Of a DNA stretch of 64,000 nucleotides, positions 36,435 through 46,786 are shown in pieces. Source of the stretch: Anaerococcus hydrogenalis DSM 7454 (GTDB lineage Bacteria; Bacillota; Clostridia; Tissierellales; Peptoniphilaceae); the NCBI RefSeq assembly GCF_000173355.1, contig NZ_ABXA01000043.1, forward strand, positions 1-64,000. Direction: 5' to 3'. The notes beneath the pieces were generated by a model. The model made no database searches. It was not told where the DNA came from and saw only the letters and a list, made by a program, of their open reading frames with translations. Numbering within the stretch: position 1 is the first letter of the stretch; every line of letters starts with the position of its first letter. The translations under genes and the position numbers were made by a program.

Positions 36435-37832
36435 ATTTTATCATATTTAAAACTTCTTTGTGGGGGGTCAGAGGAGTTTATTGTTTGATTATATTTTATA
36501 AATTTATCATCTTCATTTAAACTTTTTGAAGAATTAATTGATATTAAAAATCCAGAATGATCTAATTTGAATATATCTGACCTTAAATTATAAATTATTT
36601 CGTTTTGATTTTGATCTCCCTCAAAGCCATTTTTTACTATATAAGCATCAGCATTTGCCTTTAAAATACTAGCAAATCTTATAGGATCATTTTTCGTATT
36701 ATCGTTTGTTAGAATATATATTTTTTTATTTCCAATATCCTTATCTTTTTTTATATCGATTCTTATTTGATCATAATACATATAATAATCTTTGTTGATT
36801 TCCTTTGTTTCCTCTGGAAATTTTATAGACTGATTTTGCATGAAAGATGACCTAGTATTTAGCCTATCCTTATTATTTTTCATATAAGATAAACTTTGTT
36901 TTAATAAATTTCCCCTATAAAAAACCACCTTTTCTAATGTATAATCTTCATGGATTAGTAGGGGAAGAATTTCATTTGCATACTTATCATCTATTGAATC
37001 ATTATTAGATAAGTCTATAAAAATATTTTGTATATTTTGATTTTTTTGCAAAACTTCTTTTAATTTTTCCTTATCTTTATTGAGGGTGTTCGTATCAAAG
37101 TCTGGCCAATAAATCTCTAAGGTATTTTTATTTTCTTTTATTTCCAATCCTGTGTTTTCTAATTTTCTTCCTAAAAGTCTCTTGTACCTATTAACAACTT
37201 GAGCATCGCCCAAATTTTTTGCTCTAGGTGACTTATTTTTTTCCTTATAGTAAGGAAAGGTTAGTTGGTAAGTTTTTTTATCAAGTATTTTTGTCCTATT
37301 ATCTTTTAATATAGAAAGGTAGGATGAAATAATATCATAAAATTCTTGATCAGATTTGGAATTTTTAACTCTTTTTTTTGTAGATATCAGTTTGGTCAAT
37401 TAAATTTTTATAATTTTCCTCGTTATTATTGTCAATTGCATAATTTCTAATTATATAATCATTTAATTTGTTAAAATCAGATATTTTTTCAGCACTTGTA
37501 AGAGACCTATTTTCTGTATTTGTTACAAAAATATCCTTGGTAAGTGAATCCATTACCTGGTCTCTAAATTTTGGATAAGAATCTGACTTATATCTATTTA
37601 ATCTTTTGCTTATTGCACTTACAAGAAAAATTATTATAAAAATCAACAAGAGAAGAAGAATAATTCTCCTTCTCATATAAATTAATCTTTGATTTTTACG
37701 TCTTTTTTTCGATCTTTTTCTTATATTTGAATCTTTTGACCTGATTTTTATATCTTTTTTTCTAACTTTTGTATTTTTGTGTCTTGATCCAGACCTATTT
37801 TTATTATTTAATCTATTTTTTTTACTTTTCAT
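36422..37832 (-). CDS. Membrane-anchored S41-peptidase-like protein, probably inactive, one frameshift
   Basis: About 469 aa after removing one base from the T8 run at 37372-37379, where the frame breaks. A very basic cytoplasmic N-terminus of about 55 residues precedes one membrane helix (RIILLLLLIFIIIFLVSAI), then an extracellular part. The C-terminal segment IYILTNDNTKNDPIRFASILKANADAYIVKNG lines up with the S41 active-site helix, but the nucleophile position lacks Ser and the usual Lys motif is absent; SSDPP resembles the closing GIxPD motif. It lies downstream of a two-component pair on the same strand, so it may be a sensor partner or peptidoglycan-site scaffold (inference). Confidence 0.6.
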
Positions 37833-37877
37833 AATCCACCTTATTATAATATATCAAAAAATAGGACCTAAACAAAA

Positions 37878-39194
37878 TTATTTGGGAAAAATAACAGAGA
37901 AGGTGGATCCCTTTCCAAGCTTCGATTTTAATTTGATTTTTCCACCCAAACTTTCGACAAAATTTTTAGTAATAGACAATCCCAAACCATGGCCATTTAT
38001 CTTTGTATTTCTAGCATCATCTATCCTATAAAATCTTTCAAAAATTACTTCTTTTTTCTCATCACTTATGCCTACGCCGTTATCTTTTACGACAAGATAA
38101 ATATTATTTTTATCCTCACTAAGACTTACTCTAATTAATCCATCATCTTTAATTGCCTTTATAGCATTAGAAATTAAATTTTGGGTTATTTGACTAATCT
38201 TATCCTTATCAGAATAAATCATAATACCATCTTTTATTTCTTCTATTAAAGAAATATCAAGCTTGTTAAGTCTTGGTTTTATAGTATTTAAAATTAATTT
38301 AATGTGATTGGATAAGTCAAATTCTTTTTTATTAATTTTTAAATATTCAGAATTATCATTAAAGGACTTATTTAAATTTACAACAAGACCTTCAAGCCTA
38401 TGGATCTCTTCCAATAGAGAGTTGAGCGTTTGATCATCAACATCTATGACCCCATCTTTTATAGCTTCTATATAAAGTTGAAGGTTGGTTATTGGCGTCC
38501 TAAGCTCGTGAGAAATATCTTGGGCATATTGTTTTCTTACATATTTTTGATTTTTTAAATTTATAGATAAGTATTTAATATTATTTTGTAAATTTTCAAG
38601 CTCTATAATTTTGCTATCTTTTAAATCAATATCATAATCCTCATCTTTAATTTTAAGGGTGGCATCTGAAATTTGTTTTATAGGATTTGTAATTTTGGTT
38701 GATAGATATAAGGCTATAATAAGGCCTATAAAAATAGAAAGAAAAATGGCAATAAAAATCGAAGTTTTAATATTTGTTATAAGCTCATTTGCCTCAAACT
38801 CATCAGTCCCATAAGTAATAATCAACTGACCCATATAATCATTTAAATTTGGGTTTATAATATCATAGGACTTACTTTCAGTAAGTTCTGACGCATCCTT
38901 ATCCCTACCCTTAAAACTCATTACAGGTTCGTTGTTTTTATTTAAAATAGAAATATCAACATTCAAAGTTTTAGAAACTTTTCCAAGTCTTTCTTTCATA
39001 AGGTAGGGGTCTTTATCAGTTAACAAGTCCTCAAATTGTTTTTTAATTTGCCTGGGCCTATTATCTTGGGTAGTATTGATAAAATTTCTTGTATAGACAT
39101 TTATCAAATAGGAAATAGCAAGAGAAAAAACTAAGATGCAGGCAAAAATACCTGCAAGTAAGTTTCTAATTATTTTATTTCGTAGAGTTGTCAT
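37878..39194 (-). CDS. Sensor histidine kinase (HAMP, HisKA, HATPase)
   Basis: About 438 aa from ATG 39194; a GTG at 39203 is an alternative start but lies in the ribosome-site region. An N-terminal helix, an extracellular sensor loop of about 120 residues and a second helix lead into HAMP (TKITNPIKQISDATLKI). The phospho-His is in AQDISHELRTPITNLQLYIEAI. The ATPase motifs are NLISNAIKAI, VKDNGVGISDEK and GHGLGLSITKNF. It overlaps the response regulator gene by about 20 bases. The signal is unknown. Confidence 0.93.
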   Translation of the reverse strand: MTTLRNKIIRNLLAGIFACILVFSLAISYLINVYTRNFINTTQDNRPRQIKKQFEDLLTDKDPYLMKERLGKVSKTLNVDISILNKNNEPVMSFKGRDKDASELTESKSYDIINPNLNDYMGQLIITYGTDEFEANELITNIKTSIFIAIFLSIFIGLIIALYLSTKITNPIKQISDATLKIKDEDYDIDLKDSKIIELENLQNNIKYLSINLKNQKYVRKQYAQDISHELRTPITNLQLYIEAIKDGVIDVDDQTLNSLLEEIHRLEGLVVNLNKSFNDNSEYLKINKKEFDLSNHIKLILNTIKPRLNKLDISLIEEIKDGIMIYSDKDKISQITQNLISNAIKAIKDDGLIRVSLSEDKNNIYLVVKDNGVGISDEKKEVIFERFYRIDDARNTKINGHGLGLSITKNFVESLGGKIKLKSKLGKGSTFSVIFPK

Positions 39195-39888
39195 CAATAC
39201 CACCAGACTTATAACCCATGCCGTAAATTGTTTTTATATAGGATGGTTTTTTAGGATTATCTTCAATTTTTTGTCTGATATTTTTAATATGAGTATCAAT
39301 AGCCCTATCATAAGCGTCATAATCAAATCCAAAAGTAATTTCTATAATCTCTTCCCTGGTAAAAATTTTGTTAGGATTTGAAAATAAGGTTTTAATAATT
39401 TGGAATTCATTTTTTGTAAGAAAAATTTCTTCCCCATCCTTAAAAAACCTATTATATTCAAGGTCCATCTCAAGTCGGCCATCGGTAGTTTTTATAATAT
39501 CTGCCCTTGGTATATTATATTTTTCAATTCTTCTAAGAACAGTTTTGATTCTTTGCATAAGCTCTTTTGGCGAAAATGGCTTTGTAACATAATCATCTGC
39601 ACCTAGTTTTAGACCGTTAACAATATCATCCTCACTAACTTTTGCAGTTACCATAATTACAGGAACATTTGATTTATTTCTAATTTCTTTAATAAGGTCT
39701 TCACCAGAAATTTTAGGAATCATTAAATCAAGCAAAACTAGATCAATATCTTCACTTTCAAAAATTTCCAAACCTTCTTTTCCATCAAAGGCTTGAAATA
39801 CTTTATAATCTTCTTTTTCTAAATAGGATTTCATAATTTTTGAAATGCCTTTTTCATCTTCAATAAGCAATATTTTTATTTTATTCAT
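39175..39888 (-). CDS. OmpR-family response regulator
   Basis: About 237 aa. The receiver has IEDEKG, phospho-Asp in LVLLDLMIPKISG, MVTAK and VTKPFSPKEL. The winged helix has LTKNEFQIIKTLFSNPNKIFTREEII and DTHIKNIRQKIEDNPKKPSYIKTIYGMGYK. I choose ATG 39888 because GAGGTG stands seven bases ahead; the GTG at 39897 is part of that Shine-Dalgarno. First gene of a three-gene operon with the kinase and the pseudo-S41 protein. Confidence 0.94.
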   Translation of the reverse strand: MNKIKILLIEDEKGISKIMKSYLEKEDYKVFQAFDGKEGLEIFESEDIDLVLLDLMIPKISGEDLIKEIRNKSNVPVIMVTAKVSEDDIVNGLKLGADDYVTKPFSPKELMQRIKTVLRRIEKYNIPRADIIKTTDGRLEMDLEYNRFFKDGEEIFLTKNEFQIIKTLFSNPNKIFTREEIIEITFGFDYDAYDRAIDTHIKNIRQKIEDNPKKPSYIKTIYGMGYKSGGIDDNSTK

Positions 39889-40047
39889 TTCTTTCACCTC
39901 TATATAGTATACCTTACCATTTTAGACTAATATATCTTTTCAATTCGTGATAATTATGTAAAAGATTAAAAATAAATGGTGATTAAAAGAATTAATGGGT
40001 AAAAATAATATATAAGAAACGAAAATAAAAAAAACGAAGGAGGAAAT

Positions 40048-40296
40048 ATGATTAGTTCAATAGTAATAGGTGCTTTATGCGGATGGATCGCAAGCATGAT
40101 AATGAAAACAGATGCTCAAATGGGAGCAATAGCAAATATAGTTGTAGGTATAGTAGGAGGAGCAGTAGGTTCTTGGGTACTAAATTTATTAAATATTAGT
40201 GTATCTTCAGGATTTATTGGAAGTTTGATTTCAGGAATTTTGGGATCTGTAATTTTAATTTATGTATATAATTTAATTACTAAGAAAAATAAATAA
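40048..40296 (+). CDS. GlsB/YeaQ/YmgE-family small membrane protein
   Basis: 82 aa with three Gly-rich membrane segments, e.g. [13 protein letters not shown] and [19 protein letters not shown], the classic transglycosylase-associated (YeaQ) pattern. Members respond to general stress; molecular role unknown. GGAGG site, own terminator, divergent from the two-component operon. Confidence 0.9.
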   Translation: MISSIVIGALCGWIASMIMKTDAQMGAIANIVVGIVGGAVGSWVLNLLNISVSSGFIGSLISGILGSVILIYVYNLITKKNK

Positions 40297-40308
40297 TGAA
40301 ATAATTAT

Positions 40309-40333
40309 GACTGGCAAGTGCCAGTCTTTTTTT
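40309..40333 (+). terminator. Rho-independent terminator after the GlsB-like gene
   Basis: Stem GACTGGCA / TGCCAGTC with an AG loop, then seven T. Confidence 0.92.
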
Positions 40334-40358
40334 ATGAAAAATTTTTTCATGATATAAT
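40334..40358 (+). promoter_or_regulatory. thyA promoter region with palindrome
   Basis: TATAAT at 40353-40358 is only six bases before the thyA ATG (40365). A perfect palindrome ATGAAAAA-T-TTTTTCAT (40334-40350) fills the spacer region just upstream. Transcription would start at or next to the ATG, giving an almost leaderless message. The palindrome could be an operator. Confidence 0.5.
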
Positions 40359-40364
40359 AGGAAT

Positions 40365-41231
40365 ATGAATAAGACAGATAAAAAATATATAGAAATTGCA
40401 AAAAATATTTTAGAAAACGGATACGACGAAGAAAAGCTAAATCATGAGGTGAGGGCTGTTTGGGAAGATGGTGAAAGTGCCTATACGAAATTTCTTCCCC
40501 AAGAGATTGTAAGATATGAGAAGGGAGAAGTACCTCTAATTAGTTTAAGAAAAATAGCTTGGAAATCTGCTATTAAGGAAATTTTATGGATTTACCAAGA
40601 TAGGTCTAATGATGTAAACTTACTGAAAGAAAAATACAAGGTAAATTATTGGGATTCCTGGAAAAATGATGAGGGAAATCTGGGAACAGCCTATGGCTAT
40701 CAAGTAAATAAAAAATTTAAATCACCTGAAACAGGAAATATGACAAATCAAATTGAAAGATTAATTGATCAAATAAAAAATAATCCCTTAAATAGAAGAT
40801 TAATTATGAATTTAATTGATGTGGATGATATGGCTGATATGACCTTAATACCTTGTGCATTTTTAACTATGTGGACTGTTAGTGGAGATTATTTAAATTT
40901 AACCTTAATTCAAAGAAGTGGTGATTTTTTGGCAGCAGCTGCTCCTGGTGGGATAAATGCCTTTCAATATTATGTTTTATTAAGAATGATTGCCCAAGTA
41001 ACAGGCTATAAGGCAGGGGATTTTGTTCATTTTATCCAAAATTATCACATTTACAAAAAACACATACCGATTGTTAAAAAAATCATGGAAGTTAAGGTAG
41101 ATGAAAAAAGTAGGCCAATACTTGAAATAAATCCTGACATAAAAGATTTTAAAGATTTTACTATAGATGATTTCAACTTGGTAGATTATTATCCTGACCA
41201 AACAAAGTATGATATTGATATAGCACTTTAG
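40365..41231 (+). CDS. thyA: Thymidylate synthase
   Basis: Methylates dUMP to dTMP with methylene-THF. The catalytic Cys is in LIPCAFLTMW; folate and dUMP contacts are in QRSGDFLAAAAPGGINAFQYYVL and HFIQNYHIY. At 288 aa it is full length, with the N-terminal insertion seen in some Firmicute enzymes. dUMP-binding Arg residues are in NPLNRRLIMNL. A dihydrofolate reductase gene, often adjacent elsewhere, is not here; the next gene is a P-loop kinase-like protein. Confidence 0.95.
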   Translation: MNKTDKKYIEIAKNILENGYDEEKLNHEVRAVWEDGESAYTKFLPQEIVRYEKGEVPLISLRKIAWKSAIKEILWIYQDRSNDVNLLKEKYKVNYWDSWKNDEGNLGTAYGYQVNKKFKSPETGNMTNQIERLIDQIKNNPLNRRLIMNLIDVDDMADMTLIPCAFLTMWTVSGDYLNLTLIQRSGDFLAAAAPGGINAFQYYVLLRMIAQVTGYKAGDFVHFIQNYHIYKKHIPIVKKIMEVKVDEKSRPILEINPDIKDFKDFTIDDFNLVDYYPDQTKYDIDIAL

Positions 41232-41281
41232 GTATTGAAATATAATAATTTTTAAGTATAGTCAATCGGTATGGAGGAATT

Positions 41282-41788
41282 ATGGAAAAAATAACTATAA
41301 TTGGATCCGGAGGTTCCGGAAAATCAACTCTTGCCAAACAACTAGGCGAAAAACTTGGTATAAAAGTTTTTTATTTAAACAAAATATGGTGGCTTAATGA
41401 TAAAGAACATATAAGCGATGAAGAATTTTTAAAAATTCAAAAGGATATTATAGAAAGTAATCAATCTTTTATATTTGATGGCTACTATCCTGATACTTTG
41501 GATTTAAGATTAGAAGCGAGTGATACAATAATATTTTTAGATTTTCCGCCTGTCACAAATTTAAAGAGGTCAGTAAAAAGATCATTAACTGAAAAAAATA
41601 ATGAGGATGATCCAAGCTTAGATAGGACTGAGAAATTAAATAAGGAATATATTTCTTGGTTGCTAAATTTCAATAAAAATGAAAGAGAAAAAATAATAGC
41701 AAAATTAAATAAATTAAAGCTAGAAAAAAGAATAGTAATAATCGATAATGATAATAAAAAAGATTTATTTCTTCAATCTATAGCATAA
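41282..41788 (+). CDS. P-loop NTPase, FlaR/adenylate-kinase-like
   Basis: A 168-aa protein with Walker A IIGSGGSGKSTLAKQLGEKLG and YLNKIWW, then FIFDGYYPDTLDLRLEASDTIIFLDFP, the pattern of the group annotated as DNA topology modulation protein FlaR. The fold is that of small nucleoside/nucleotide kinases. The true substrate is not known, and the topology label is historical. GGAGG site; own terminator. Confidence 0.82.
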   Translation: MEKITIIGSGGSGKSTLAKQLGEKLGIKVFYLNKIWWLNDKEHISDEEFLKIQKDIIESNQSFIFDGYYPDTLDLRLEASDTIIFLDFPPVTNLKRSVKRSLTEKNNEDDPSLDRTEKLNKEYISWLLNFNKNEREKIIAKLNKLKLEKRIVIIDNDNKKDLFLQSIA

Positions 41789-41815
41789 AAAAAGAGCCGG
41801 TTGGCTCTTTTTTTA
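41787..41815. terminator. Bidirectional terminator
   Basis: Stem AAAGAGCC / GGCTCTTT, loop GGTT, A and T tracts outside. It lies between two convergent genes. Confidence 0.92.
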
Positions 41816-44743
41816 GTTATTATTTCTAATTCCTTGCTGATTTTGAGGATTTATTTGGTTTTGAGGATTGGTATTTTGCTCGTTACCATTTAGATTAGTA
41901 TTAGTTTTTGTATCTTCTTTATCCTTATTCTCATCCTTTTCTTTTTCTTTATTAGAATTATTATCTGCTTTCGGTAATTCTGCACCTAGAGTAGAATATC
42001 TAGTTGGTATAGAATATTTCCAATCTTCAGGAACAATTCCATCCCACTTGCTAGGGTCATATGAATTTTTCCTATCTATAAAAGACCTATTAGCTTGTAA
42101 AGATTTTGGTGTAGAATTTGAAGCAAGCAAATTATTTCTTGTATCTACAGTTATCCAAACATGAACATCATCTTCTTTTTTTTGGAAGATTATCTTTGGT
42201 AAATATTTCATCTTTTACAGTATTTCTTGGATCAGAATAAGAAGCTTGAGTTGGAAGTTTTCCACTTATTGTATCTACTTTTGCATGGATTATTCCTTTA
42301 GGTTCTTTAAATTTCTTAGTCTCATATCCTTCAAGAATTTGATTATTAATATTTTTCCAAATAACTTGTGCTCTTGTTGTAGAATAGTCATCTTGATAAA
42401 TATTTTGATCATCAGCTCCCATCCAAACACCTACAGTATAGTAAGGACTATAGCCTATTGACCAGAAATCCACATTAGATTCACTAGAACCTGTTTTTGT
42501 ACCATAATCAATACCGATAGGGCTGATTGTTTGATAATGCTCGGCAGCTGATTTTAGGGCTGAAGTAATTTGGTAAGCTGTTTGAGGGCTTGTTACCTTA
42601 TTTCTTTTTTATTTTTTTCACTAAAAATAATTTTTCCTTGATTATCTTCTATTTTTGAAAAAGCCAAAGGTTCTATATATTCACCCTTGTTAGCAAGTGC
42701 TGCGTAAGCTGCTGTCATATCAATTAAGGTCATTCCGTTTGTCATAGCTCCAAGCCCCATTGAAGCAAGATTTTCATCATTATTTTTTGGATTTTCATCC
42801 TTAGTTATGAAATTATCATCGCCATTTTCTTTTATTAGTCCAAATTTTTCTAAGTATTTTTTTGAATTTGCAATTCCCACATCTTTTAAAGTACGAACAG
42901 CGTTTGTATTTATAGAATATACAATAGAATCTCTAAGAGAAACAATTCCCTTGTAAGATTTATAAATATTTTCTGGCCAAATTTCTCCATTTTCTTTTCT
43001 CATAAAAGGAACATCATCAATTCCTGTAGCAAGCGAATAGCCCTTATCTATAGCAGGTGTGTAAGTTGCAAGAGGCTTCATTGTTGATGCAGGTTGTCTT
43101 GGTTGGTCAATCGCCCTATTTAAAATTTTAAGACCTTTTTGATCACGTCCTCCAACAACTGCTTTAATTTCTCCGTTTTTATGATCAATTACAATTGTTG
43201 CAGATTGTGGTTGAATAACTCCTTCAAGGTCAATATCATAATAACTTTTATTAAATGAATATGATCCAGAGTCATTTTGAATAATTAAATCCTTATGTTT
43301 TTTTAGATAAGAAGATGTAATAATTATTGACCCATCATTTCCTTCTTTTACATTTTCATTAGAATTTAACTCCATATAACCGGTTTTATGTGTTCTTAGA
43401 TTTGAATCTTTTTCATCTAAGGTGTAGAAATTTTTAAGTATTAAATTTGTTTGATTTAGCTTTAATTTTGATGAATTAATTACAAAATTATTATAATCGT
43501 CAAAATATGCTTCATTATTTGATAAAGTAAAATCATTGTTATCATTTATAATGTTTGATTTAGCAAAATAAATTACATTTCCATTCTCATTGATTATATT
43601 TCCATATCCATCATAAGATAAGTTTAATAGGGGAGCGGTATTTCTACCTTGAGTATTTCCTAATATATATTCTGAGAAATTTTCGTAAATATTTTCTACT
43701 TGTTCTTGTATTTTTGAATCTATAGTTGTTGTGATTTTAAGACCACCATAATAAAGTTTGTTGTAAGCTTCTTTTTCATCAATTTTATAAATATCTTGAA
43801 GTTTTTCTACAACTTGTTTTTCTAAAAGAGTATTAAAGTAGGATGCCATTACAGGTTCCCTATCTTCTGGTGGGTTAATAGAACTCGCTACATCTTCATT
43901 TAAAGCATCTTTATATTCTTTATCCGAAATATATCCTTCTTCATTCATTTTCTCTAGGACATATTTTTCTCTTTCATATGGTTTTGGATTGTAAATTGCA
44001 GAATACTTTTGTCCATCAATTGTAAATTCACCAAGAACTTTTTCATTTGTAACCTCTGAGGTTGGTATTGTTTTAAATAAGGCAAATTCTGTTGGTGATT
44101 GGACTATTCCTGCTATTGTTGCACATTCGGCAAGAGATAGTTCGCTTACATCTTTTGAAAAATAAGTTTGGGCTGCAGCTTGGACTCCAAAAACATTTTG
44201 TCCAAGAAAAACCCTATTCATATAAGCTTCAAGTATTTCATCTTTGCTTAATGATTTTTCTATGTCTAAGGCTAAAAATATTTCTTTGATTTTTCTTTCG
44301 TATGTTTGGTCATTGGAAAGGTAAGTATTTCTTGCGAGTTGTTGAGTTAGGGTAGATCCACCTCTTACAATAGAACCACTTTTTAAATTTTGTAGGGCAG
44401 AACCGACTATTGAAAGAGGATCTATTCCGCTGTGCTTATAAAATCTTCTATCCTCAGCTGCCACAAAAGCATTTTTCAAATAATCAGGTACTTTTTCAAT
44501 ATCTACAATTTCCCTGTTCTCACTAGTTCTTATCGAATCAATTTCTTTTCCATTTTTATCAACTATAGTTGAATTTTCGCTCATCTCGTATTTTATATTT
44601 TCTGGATTAACTTTTGGAGATTTTTTCATAACCTCAACTATTCCGCCTCCAATTAATCCGGCAAAAATAGTCCCTATAATTCCAAAAGCGAGTAAGGCTA
44701 TAAGCAAAATTTTCAAAACTATAGAGGAAATTTTTTTATTCAT
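41813..44743 (-). CDS. Class A penicillin-binding protein (PBP1A-like), two frameshifts
   Basis: Bifunctional peptidoglycan glycosyltransferase/transpeptidase of about 976 aa. One membrane helix (about 10-37), GT51 domain (VAAEDRRFYKHSGIDPLS, GGSTLTQQLARN, ECATIAGIVQSP), then transpeptidase motifs STMK (ASTMKPLATYTP), SIN (YSINTNAVRTL) and KTGSS. KTGSS is in the segment between the shifts (about 42480-42590), readable once one A is added to the A6 run near 42605. A second shift is an extra base in an eight-base run near 42176-42183. The tail is Glu/Lys then Asn/Gln/Pro-rich (about 60 residues). Both shifts are at homopolymers, so the gene is probably intact. Confidence 0.9.
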
Positions 44744-44916
44744 TTTGACCTCCTGTTTAAATCTATATTAAATTTTAAAAATTCTTAAATTTAAATCTTA
44801 TTCTTATTTTATCATTTTTTTAAAATTTAATCTATCAAGCTAATAAATATTTGTATTTATTATAAATCTTTAATTTATAATAAAAAAATGTATAATCTCT
44901 TATAGAAAGGATGTTT

Positions 44917-46153
44917 ATGCAAGAAGTTATACAAGTAAATGTTTTTGAAAATAAAGAAAACCCAAATAAGGATTTTGAACTTGAATCTTTAATTAATACT
45001 GCAGGTGGAAAGTCTGTTGCGAAAATTAGTCAGGTTGTATCAAAAGTAAATCCTGCTTACTATATTGGATCTGGAAAAGTTTCTGAAATTGAAGATATAG
45101 CAAAAAAAATTAAATGTAAATACAGTTGTTTTTGATGTAGAACTTTCAGCATCTCAATTAAGAAATCTTGAAGAGAGAATGAAACTTCACGTTGTAGATT
45201 GGACAACTTTAATTTTGGATATTTTTGCCCAAAGAGCAAATACAAAAGAGGCTAAATTAAAAATAAAACTTGCCCAATTAAAATATCAACTTCCAAGAAT
45301 AAATAAGTGGTTTGCTTATCTTTCTCGTCAATCAGGTGGAATTGGTACAAGAGGACCAGGTGAAACCATGCTTGAAACAGATAAAAGAGCAATAGTACGT
45401 GATATAAGAAGTCTTGAAGAAAAATTAAAAGATTTGGAAAAAACAAAGGTAGTTAATAGAAAATCTAGAGAAAAGATTTTGAATATCTCACTTTTAGGAT
45501 ATACCAACGCTGGAAAATCTACTATTTTAAATAATATGTTAAAAATATTTGGTAAAGATAAGTTTGTTTATTCTGATGATCTTTTATTTGCAACCCTAGA
45601 TACTTCGACTAGAAGGCTAGATTTTTCAAACACAAAAGTCACCCTAACGGATACAGTAGGTTTTATTGATAATTTATCAAAAGAATTAAATGATTCATTT
45701 CTTACAACTTTAGAAGAAATTAAATTTTCTGATATGCTTTTAGTTGTAATAGACTCATCTTATGACATACAAACTCAGCTGGATACAATCGATAAGGCCC
45801 TTGATGACATAGATATTGGAGAAAAAAAGATTCTTTATGTTTTCAATAAGATTGATAAAATTGAAGATGAAATTATTCTTTTAGGATATAAAAATAAAGA
45901 AGAAAAAATTTATATATCAGCAAGAGACGAAGCTGATATTATAAGACTAAAAGATAAGATAGTCGATGTTATAAAAAATGACTATGTAAGAGTTATAATG
46001 AAAATACCTTATGAAGATGGGAAAGTTTTAGATTATATTATGACAAATTACGATATAGATAAAAAAGATTATGATGAAAATTCTTCTATATTAGAATTTG
46101 ATATTTCAAAGAAAGATTATAATAAATATGAGAGATATATCGAGAAAAATTAG
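44917..46153 (+). CDS. hflX: GTPase HflX, one frameshift
   Basis: Ribosome-associated GTPase that splits stalled or heat-damaged ribosomes. The N-terminal HflX domain is broken at the A8 run 45102-45109; one A fewer gives LNVNTVVFDVELSASQLRNLEERM and a 411-aa protein. Family core: DWTTLILDIFAQRANTKEAKLK (Trp replaces the usual Arg), LSRQSGGIGTRGPGET. G domain: GYTNAGKSTILN, DTVGFIDNL, NKID. I use ATG 44917, six bases after AAAGG, not the ATG at 44911. TATAAT at 44891-44896. Confidence 0.92.
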
Positions 46154-46775
46154 CCCAAATTATAAAACTATTGAAGGGCAAATACAAGATGAATTTGAAA
46201 TAGAAAAATCAGTCTTTATAACAAACATAAAATATGTTGAAAATGAAGAAGATGCCATAGCTTTTATCGAAAAAATAAAAGATAATTATAAGGATGCAAA
46301 TCACAATTGTTCAGCCTATATTATTAATGAAAAACCAGAAATAAAAAGATATTCAGATGATGGAGAGCCACAAGGATCTGCTGGTCTTCCTATGCTTTCA
46401 GTTTTGGAAAAAGAAGAACTTTTTAATCTTGTAGCAGTCGTTACAAGATATTTTGGTGGAAAAAAACTTGGCAAGGGCGGTTTGGTAAGAGCCTATACAA
46501 AAGGCGTTTCTGATTGCTTGGATGGGAAAATTACTTATAGAAAAGTTTTTATAGAAAGTAAAATAACTTTTGATTATAATTTACTTGGAATAATAGAAAA
46601 CTTTCTAAATGAAGAAAATTATATTATTATAGAAAAGAACTTTCTTCAAAATGTAAGTATAGATTTATATATAGAAGAAAGTAATTTTGAAAATTTCAAA
46701 AAAAGACTTATAGACATGACCTCATCAAATATAGAAATAGAAAAACTTGATAAGATCATGTTATATGATAAATAA
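46128..46775 (+). CDS. YigZ/IMPACT family protein
   Basis: About 215 aa. The IMPACT domain has ANHNCSAYIINEKPEIKRYSDDGEPQGSAGLPML, VVTRYFGGKKLGKGGLVRAYTKG, both hallmark segments of the UPF0029/YigZ family. The C-terminal DUF1949-like domain follows. Cellular role not settled; linked to translation control in eukaryotic IMPACT. The ATG at 46128 overlaps the end of hflX; the earlier ATG at 46098 would add ten poorly fitting residues. Confidence 0.9.
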   Translation: MRDISRKISPNYKTIEGQIQDEFEIEKSVFITNIKYVENEEDAIAFIEKIKDNYKDANHNCSAYIINEKPEIKRYSDDGEPQGSAGLPMLSVLEKEELFNLVAVVTRYFGGKKLGKGGLVRAYTKGVSDCLDGKITYRKVFIESKITFDYNLLGIIENFLNEENYIIIEKNFLQNVSIDLYIEESNFENFKKRLIDMTSSNIEIEKLDKIMLYDK

Positions 46776-46786
46776 AAGGAGGAAAT

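Noticed and set aside
37777-38031. 84-aa plus-strand frame between the pseudo-S41 and kinase genes
   Set aside because: Mostly the complement of both flanking genes, with no ribosome binding site or family match.
42473-42593. Missing KTG motif meaning an inactive transpeptidase
   Set aside because: The motif KTGSS is present in the short segment between the two frame breaks when read in the right frame.
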